Made by a program: the position numbers and the translations under genes. From Janibacter indicus (GTDB lineage Bacteria > Actinomycetota > Actinomycetes > Actinomycetales > Dermatophilaceae): a stretch of DNA of 64,000 nucleotides. Below the pieces are notes generated by a model. The model was not told the origin of the DNA. It worked only from the letters and a program-made list of their open reading frames with translations, and searched no databases. Shown here piece by piece: positions 59,453-64,000 of the stretch (positions are counted from its first letter, which is position 1; every line of letters begins with the position of its first letter). The DNA lies in contig NZ_FWXN01000008.1 of NCBI RefSeq assembly GCF_900176385.1, positions 155,237 to 219,236 on the forward strand, read 5' to 3'.

Positions 59453-61570
59453 CTAGGGGATGTCGTCGACGGAGACCTCGCTCGAGTTCTTCGCCGTGAG
59501 GTCCTCCGCAGCCAGGGCCCGGTAGAGCATCGGGGTGAGCGTGCGGATGTAGGTCGCCGTCACGTGGCTGCCCTGGCGGTAGACGAGCGAGTCGCCGATG
59601 ACCGGCGGGCAGGTCTCGCCCGGCGGGCAGATCCACTGGTTGAGGTCGACGAAGGGGGTGTCCGTCGCCTCGGCGGCGGCCTCCAGCGGCTTGGAGCCGC
59701 GGCCCTTGCGGCCATTGCCCTCCGCGGGGAAGTCGCACGCCGAGTAGTCCTCGGGGTTGTCCTCCACGCAGGTGTAGACCTGCCCCTGCGGGCGGGGGCT
59801 GTCGGCGAGGACGACGACCTCGGTGCCCTTGGAACGCAGCTCCTTGATCGCCTCGGTCATGCCGGCGCGCAGCTCGGGCGAGCTGCCCGCGCCCTGGGAG
59901 ACCAGAGCGATGTCGGGAGCGCCCTCGACGTCGAAGTGCGCGTTGGCGTTCTTGCCGAACTCCTCGCAGTCGTCCTTGGCGCCGTCATAGGTGAAGGCGC
60001 AGGCCGACTTGAGGTAGAGCTCGAGGCGCCACCCCTCGTCCTTGGCGATGGCCTCGACCGCGGGGAACCACTGCCCCATCTTGGAGTCACCGAGCATGGC
60101 GATCGTCTGGTCGCCGTCGGTCTCGCCGTAGACGCAGGTCGTGTCGACCTCGGTGTCGCCGGGCTGGACCTGGCAGTCGTCGTCGTAGTAGCGCGGGACG
60201 TCCTCGGGGGCGACGGCCGGGTCCGGGGTGGTCGTGCCCGATGTCGCCACGACGTCGCCGAGGTCCTCGCGCACCTTCCACGCGTCGCTGTCGGGGTCGG
60301 CCACGAGCGCGGTGGCGCCCCGGACCTGGGCGTCCTCGTCGAGCTTGGGCACGGTCGCCCAGACCGCACCGCCGACGAGGGCGGTGACGAGCATGGACGC
60401 GCCGCCGAAGAGCAGACCGCGGGAGGCCTTGGCGCTCAGCCCGGGGTGGAAGCGCACCGGGTCCTCGACGAGGTGCTTGGTGATCCAGGCCAGGACGATC
60501 GAGAGCAGGCCGATGAGCACGAGGTGGCGGATGCGCACCTCAGGCCAGGTCTGCTTGGCGATGGTGATGAGCGGCCAGTGCCACAGGTAGATCGCATAGG
60601 AGATGCCGCCGATCCACACCATGGGCTTCAGGCTCAGCAGACGCGCGGTGACCGTGCTCTGCGAGGCGCAGCCGGCGGCGATGATCAGGGCCGCACCGAC
60701 GGTCGGGGCGAGCGCCCACGAGCCGGGCCACGGCGTCTTGCCGGTGAGGAAGAAGGCCGACCACAGCACGAGCAGCAGGCCCACGCCGGCGAGGACCTCG
60801 GCGGCGATGCGCGGCAGCGCGGTGAGCCGCAGCACGAGGAAGGCGAGGAGTGCACCGATCGCCAGCTCCCACACGCGGGTCGTCGTGTAGAAGTAGGCCG
60901 TCGCCGGGTCGCTCTTGGTGTGCACGACCGAGTAGGCGAGCGAGGCCGCGGCGATGACCGCGAGCACGCCGAAGAGCAGCGGCTTGGGCCGCAGCCGGGT
61001 GCGCCGGGCGACGAAGAGCCCGAGGATGATGATCAGCGGCCAGACGACGTAGAACTGCTCCTCGACCGACAGCGACCAGTAGTGCTGCAGGGCCGAGGGG
61101 GCGGCGTCCTCCGCCAGGTAGTCGACCGACCTGATGGCCAGCGCCCAGTTGATGACGTAGAAGGTCGCGGCGATGACGTCGGTGCCGAGGTTGAGCCGGT
61201 CTGGCCCGGGCAGCAGCGCCCACCCGAGGACTGCGGTCACGATGAGCACGAGCGAGGCCGCGGGCAGCAGGCGCCGGGCCCGCCGGGCGTAGAAGTCGGC
61301 GATCGAGATGCCGCCGGTCTTGACGCTCTCGCGCAGCAGCAGCGAGGTGATGAGGAAGCCCGAGATGACGAAGAAGATGTCGACGCCGACGAAACCGCCG
61401 GGCATGAAGGGGATGCCGACGTGATAGATCAGGACGGTGCCGACGGCGACCGCCCGCAGACCCTCGATGTCGCCACGGAGGTTCTTCTTCCCCTTCGCCC
61501 CGTGGTGCGCCTCCGCCGCGGCCTCCGTGGCCTCGGCCGTGGCCGCGGTGTCCCCTGGTCCTGCGGTCAC
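59453..61570 (-). CDS. OafA/YrhL-type acyltransferase with C-terminal SGNH domain
   Basis: The 705-residue product has the acyltransferase-3 membrane domain: RGDIEGLRAVAVGTVLIYHV, GGFVGVDIFFVISGFLITSL, RARRLLPA with about ten helices to residue 400. The outer SGNH domain has TIAMLGDSKMGQWFPAVEAI (the usual GDSH reads GDSK here) and a late DSLVYRQGSHVTATYI with the catalytic Asp-His pair region. It O-acylates a surface polysaccharide. GTG 61570 overlaps the stop of wecB. Replacement of H by K in the GDSH block is notable. Confidence 0.9.
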   Translation of the reverse strand: MTAGPGDTAATAEATEAAAEAHHGAKGKKNLRGDIEGLRAVAVGTVLIYHVGIPFMPGGFVGVDIFFVISGFLITSLLLRESVKTGGISIADFYARRARRLLPAASLVLIVTAVLGWALLPGPDRLNLGTDVIAATFYVINWALAIRSVDYLAEDAAPSALQHYWSLSVEEQFYVVWPLIIILGLFVARRTRLRPKPLLFGVLAVIAAASLAYSVVHTKSDPATAYFYTTTRVWELAIGALLAFLVLRLTALPRIAAEVLAGVGLLLVLWSAFFLTGKTPWPGSWALAPTVGAALIIAAGCASQSTVTARLLSLKPMVWIGGISYAIYLWHWPLITIAKQTWPEVRIRHLVLIGLLSIVLAWITKHLVEDPVRFHPGLSAKASRGLLFGGASMLVTALVGGAVWATVPKLDEDAQVRGATALVADPDSDAWKVREDLGDVVATSGTTTPDPAVAPEDVPRYYDDDCQVQPGDTEVDTTCVYGETDGDQTIAMLGDSKMGQWFPAVEAIAKDEGWRLELYLKSACAFTYDGAKDDCEEFGKNANAHFDVEGAPDIALVSQGAGSSPELRAGMTEAIKELRSKGTEVVVLADSPRPQGQVYTCVEDNPEDYSACDFPAEGNGRKGRGSKPLEAAAEATDTPFVDLNQWICPPGETCPPVIGDSLVYRQGSHVTATYIRTLTPMLYRALAAEDLTAKNSSEVSVDDIP

Positions 61571-62667
61571 GCCTCGCCTCGTCGGGCGGCGGACACGGAC
61601 GCCGCGAGCACCTTGGCGATGCGCTCACCCGCGTGGCCGTCCCACAGCGGCGGGGTGTCCCACTCGCTGAGGGGACCGACCGCGAGGACCTCGCGGACCC
61701 GCTCGGCGAGGATCTCGCGGGTGACGAGCTGGTTGGTGCCGTGCGTGATGGTCACGGGGCGCTCGGTGTTGGGACGCAGCGTGAGGCAGGGGACGCCGAG
61801 GATCGTCGTCTCCTCCTGGACACCGCCGGAGTCGGTGACGACCGCGGCAGCACCGCGGACGAGGCCCATGAACTCGATGTAGCCGAGCGGGTCGATGACG
61901 CGCATGCCCGGGTGGTCGAGGAAGCCGGCCTCCTCGAGGCGGGCGCGACCGCGCGGGTGCAGCGGGATGACGACCTGCGCCTGGTCGGCGACGGCGTGCA
62001 TCGCGGCGACGAGCGCCTTGACGTCCTGCGGGTCGTCGACATTGCCCGGGCGGTGCAGCGTGGCGACGATGTAGTCGCCCTCGATGCCGACCTCCTGACG
62101 CACGGCGTCGGCGTCGAAGCGGGGCTTGTTCTTGAGCAGGGTGTCGATCATCGGGTTGCCGACGAAGTGGATCTTGTCGGGGTCGGTGCCCTCGTTGCCC
62201 AGGTGGCCGATCGCGTCGGTGCTCGTCGTGAGGAGCAGGTCCGAGAGCTTGTCGGTGACGAGGCGGTTGATCTCCTCGGGCATCGTCATGTCGAAGGAGC
62301 GCAGGCCGGCCTCGACGTGGGCGAAGGTGATGCCGAGCTTGCTCGCCACGAGGGCAGCGGCCACGGTGGAGTTGACGTCGCCGTAGACGACGACGAGGTC
62401 GGGGCGGCGCTCGGTGAAGAGCTCCTCGAGGGCGATCATCACCTTGGCCGTCTGGGCGCCGTGCGCGCCGGAACCGACACCGAGATTGACGTCGGGCTTG
62501 GGGATGCCCAGCTGGCGGAAGAAAACGTCCGACATCTTGTCGTCGTAGTGCTGGCCGGTGTGCACGAGCAGCTGCTCGACGTCGTATCCGGCCAGGGCCT
62601 CGAGGACCGGGGCGGCCTTGGGGAAGTTGGGACGCGCACCGGTGACGTGCACAACAAGGGGAGCCAT
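61567..62667 (-). CDS. wecB: UDP-N-acetylglucosamine 2-epimerase (non-hydrolysing)
   Basis: The 366-residue product is a WecB/MnaA enzyme, converting UDP-GlcNAc to UDP-ManNAc. Signatures: VTGARPNFPKAAPVLEAL, LLVHTGQHYDDKMSDVFF, VVYGDVNSTVAAALVASKLG, HVEAGLRSFDMTMPEEINR, VTDSGGVQEETTILGVPCLT and LRPNTERPVT. Length is typical. UDP-ManNAc would feed the neighbouring polysaccharide glycosyltransferases. It is translationally coupled to the acyltransferase downstream. Confidence 0.95.
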   Translation of the reverse strand: MAPLVVHVTGARPNFPKAAPVLEALAGYDVEQLLVHTGQHYDDKMSDVFFRQLGIPKPDVNLGVGSGAHGAQTAKVMIALEELFTERRPDLVVVYGDVNSTVAAALVASKLGITFAHVEAGLRSFDMTMPEEINRLVTDKLSDLLLTTSTDAIGHLGNEGTDPDKIHFVGNPMIDTLLKNKPRFDADAVRQEVGIEGDYIVATLHRPGNVDDPQDVKALVAAMHAVADQAQVVIPLHPRGRARLEEAGFLDHPGMRVIDPLGYIEFMGLVRGAAAVVTDSGGVQEETTILGVPCLTLRPNTERPVTITHGTNQLVTREILAERVREVLAVGPLSEWDTPPLWDGHAGERIAKVLAASVSAARRGEA

Positions 62668-62753
62668 GTCAGCCCTTCGCTCTCGGGTGGGACGTACAGC
62701 CAGTCAGTGTGTCACGGGCGCCCGGGGCCCTCTGCCGCCACACGCCGGACCGC

Positions 62754-63890
62754 TCAGGTGCCGAAGTCGGGGTGCCGCAGCAGTCCGAGCCACTGCTCGC
62801 GGGCATTGGCGAGGAAGTGCCCGGCGTCGGCCGACCACGTGTGGCCGTCGCCGGCGTGCCGCACGTAGACGTAGCCGATGTCGTGCGGGCGGTAGATCAT
62901 CGCGCCGGCGGCGGTCGCCGCCCGCATGAGCGCGCTGTCGACGGCGCGGGGGACGTCGGCCCAGCCACCGAGGTCGCGCAGCTCGTCGGCGCCGACGAGG
63001 ATCGTGCCGCCGGCCACCCGGTGGACCGCCGACTCGGGGGTCCCGATGACCCGGCGCACGGTCGTGTCGAGGGACTCGACGTGCACGACGGTGCTGCTCT
63101 TGCCGACGACCGGCGCCCCTGACACGTGGCGGGCGATCGCCAGGTCGAGCAGGTGGTCGGGGCCGTAGTGGTCGTCGTCGTCCATCTTGGTGAGCAGCTG
63201 CCCGTCGGCGGCGTCGGCCGCGAGCTGCAGGGCGTGGCCGAGGCTGCGGTCGCCCGGTGCGGCGACGACCGTGACCCCGATGTCGCCGAGGTCGGGCACG
63301 GGCAGGGCATCGGGGTCGCCGCCGTGGACGGCGACGACGACCTCGTGCGGGGGCAGGGTCTGCGCCCGGATCATCGCCGTGATCGCGCCGAGCAGCTGCG
63401 GGCGGCGGGTCGCGAGCAGGACGGAGATCGTCGGGGTCAGCTCGTGGTGCACCAACGGCGCGAGGACCTGGCGCCGCTGCCGCACCGCCGCGACGTCGAA
63501 GGCGAGGTCGCCGGGCCGCCCGTGGGCCGCGCCCGGCACGACCGCGTGCACCCGGCGGGCCACGACGGCGGGCAGGTCGCCGACGACGAAGGTGCCGCGG
63601 GCGACGGCGCGGGTGACGAAGTCGGCGAGCGCCGCGGTCGTCCCGGCGTCGGGTGCCGGCCCCGAGGGCTCGGCCTCGACGGACAGGGCGTGGACGTGGT
63701 CGAGCCGGGAGAGCCCGTCGACAAGTCCGCCGGCCTGCGCCCACGCACCGCGAAGGGGGCGACGCCACGGGCTGGTGAGGGTCCAGCCGGCGCCGGTCAG
63801 GTCGAGGTGGGCGCGCCGGTCGCCGTCGGGGCCGGGAACCCGGCCGACGGGGGTGTCCCCGGCCGCCGGTGTCGTCGCGCGCGTGGTCAT
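62754..63890 (-). CDS. GT-A (family 2-like) glycosyltransferase
   Basis: The 378-residue product has an unassigned N-terminal part (residues 1-150). A GT-A domain follows: PTISVLLATRRPQLLGAITA, LPPHEVVVAVHGGDPDALP, the metal-binding TKMDDDDHYGPDHLLDLAIA and a late GYVYVRHAGDGHTW. It resembles the C-terminal domain of the protein at 55349, with the same DDD-x-YGP and GDxHTW features. It starts at ATG 63890, only ten bases behind the stop of an IS481-like transposase, so its promoter may have been changed by the insertion. Confidence 0.85.
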   Translation of the reverse strand: MTTRATTPAAGDTPVGRVPGPDGDRRAHLDLTGAGWTLTSPWRRPLRGAWAQAGGLVDGLSRLDHVHALSVEAEPSGPAPDAGTTAALADFVTRAVARGTFVVGDLPAVVARRVHAVVPGAAHGRPGDLAFDVAAVRQRRQVLAPLVHHELTPTISVLLATRRPQLLGAITAMIRAQTLPPHEVVVAVHGGDPDALPVPDLGDIGVTVVAAPGDRSLGHALQLAADAADGQLLTKMDDDDHYGPDHLLDLAIARHVSGAPVVGKSSTVVHVESLDTTVRRVIGTPESAVHRVAGGTILVGADELRDLGGWADVPRAVDSALMRAATAAGAMIYRPHDIGYVYVRHAGDGHTWSADAGHFLANAREQWLGLLRHPDFGT

Positions 63891-63900
63891 GGACCCCACG

Positions 63901-64000
63901 CTAGCTGTACTGACCCGCCAGGTTGGGTACGCGGTGTGCGGGTGAGGCGCCTTTGAGTGCGGTGTGGCCGCGGTCGTGATTGTAGGTGTGGAGGAAGTCG
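63901..64000 (-). mobile_element. 3' end of an IS481-type transposase gene
   Basis: The last 32 codons of a minus-strand gene read DFLHTYNHDRGHTALKGASP then AHRVPNLAGQYS and TAG at 63903-63901. This is the typical C terminus of IS481-family DDE transposases (YNHxRxHxAL). The rest lies outside the window, so completeness is unknown. Confidence 0.85.

Overview
The window is high-GC DNA from an actinobacterium. GuaB1, a CvpA/MarP-type membrane protein, a PHP-domain protein, actinobacterial transfer genes and hairpin terminators of the AAGGGG...CCCCTT type all fit this. Micrococcales, perhaps Intrasporangiaceae, is my guess but I cannot prove it. It has two chromosomal flanks around one large integrated element of about 48.8 kb.

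Left flank (1-5971): the start of a CvpA/MarP-type protein, tRNA-Lys, a DadA-like FAD amino-acid oxidoreductase, a DUF445 membrane protein, guaB1, a PHP-domain phosphoesterase, then tRNA-Glu, tRNA-Asp and tRNA-Phe in a row. The element begins at the 3' end of tRNA-Phe. A large serine recombinase lies just inside, and its frame runs back through the tRNA.

Element, part 1 (about 6-25.6 kb, all on the minus strand): an integrative and conjugative element (ICE) backbone. In chromosomal order it holds the recombinase, a DUF4913-like protein, SSB, VirD4/TraG coupling protein, a VirB4 split into an ATPase and an SCO6880-type membrane half, a VirB6-like channel protein, two tandem VirB2-like pilins, a VirB1-like M23 hydrolase, a VirB8/TcpC-like protein, a ParB-like protein, a DUF2637 protein, a Prim-Pol primase and an ArdC antirestriction protein. 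Many genes overlap by 1-4 bases, so this is one or a few long transcripts.

Element, part 2 (25.8-41.9 kb): metal-resistance cargo. It holds an AraC regulator, CopZ, CopA (CPC motif), CopB (CPH motif), a YHS protein, two CsoR repressors, a YdhK-like lipoprotein, a CueP-like lipoprotein, a CDF zinc/cadmium-type exporter with its ArsR regulator, a second ArsR with an AhpD-like protein, a FAD reductase-MFS-ferredoxin module, thioredoxin and a tRNA-Cys gene. Six similar palindromes (TACCCC-n3-GGGGTA type) stand in front of the copper genes, which defines a CsoR regulon directly from sequence.

Element, part 3 (41.9-54.7 kb): a C5-cytosine methyltransferase whose middle is open and meaningful-looking in two frames, two frameshifted small genes, a 33-bp near-perfect palindrome just upstream of the MobF relaxase (oriT candidate), the relaxase, a small membrane protein, a resolvase-like fragment, DprA, and a lower-GC four-gene operon: unknown protein, XRE-ImmA/IrrE metallopeptidase, DUF2188, SF2 helicase. 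That operon is the best candidate for an undescribed, probably defensive, system. An HTH protein closes the element, followed by an imperfect copy of the tRNA-Phe 3' end.

Right flank (54.74-64 kb): a terminator that would directly follow tRNA-Phe in the empty chromosome, the remnant of an acyltransferase, and a surface-polysaccharide cluster: two related GT-A glycosyltransferases, a GT4 glycosyltransferase, an intact OafA-type acyltransferase with SGNH domain, and UDP-GlcNAc 2-epimerase. The 3' end of an IS481-type transposase is cut by the window edge.
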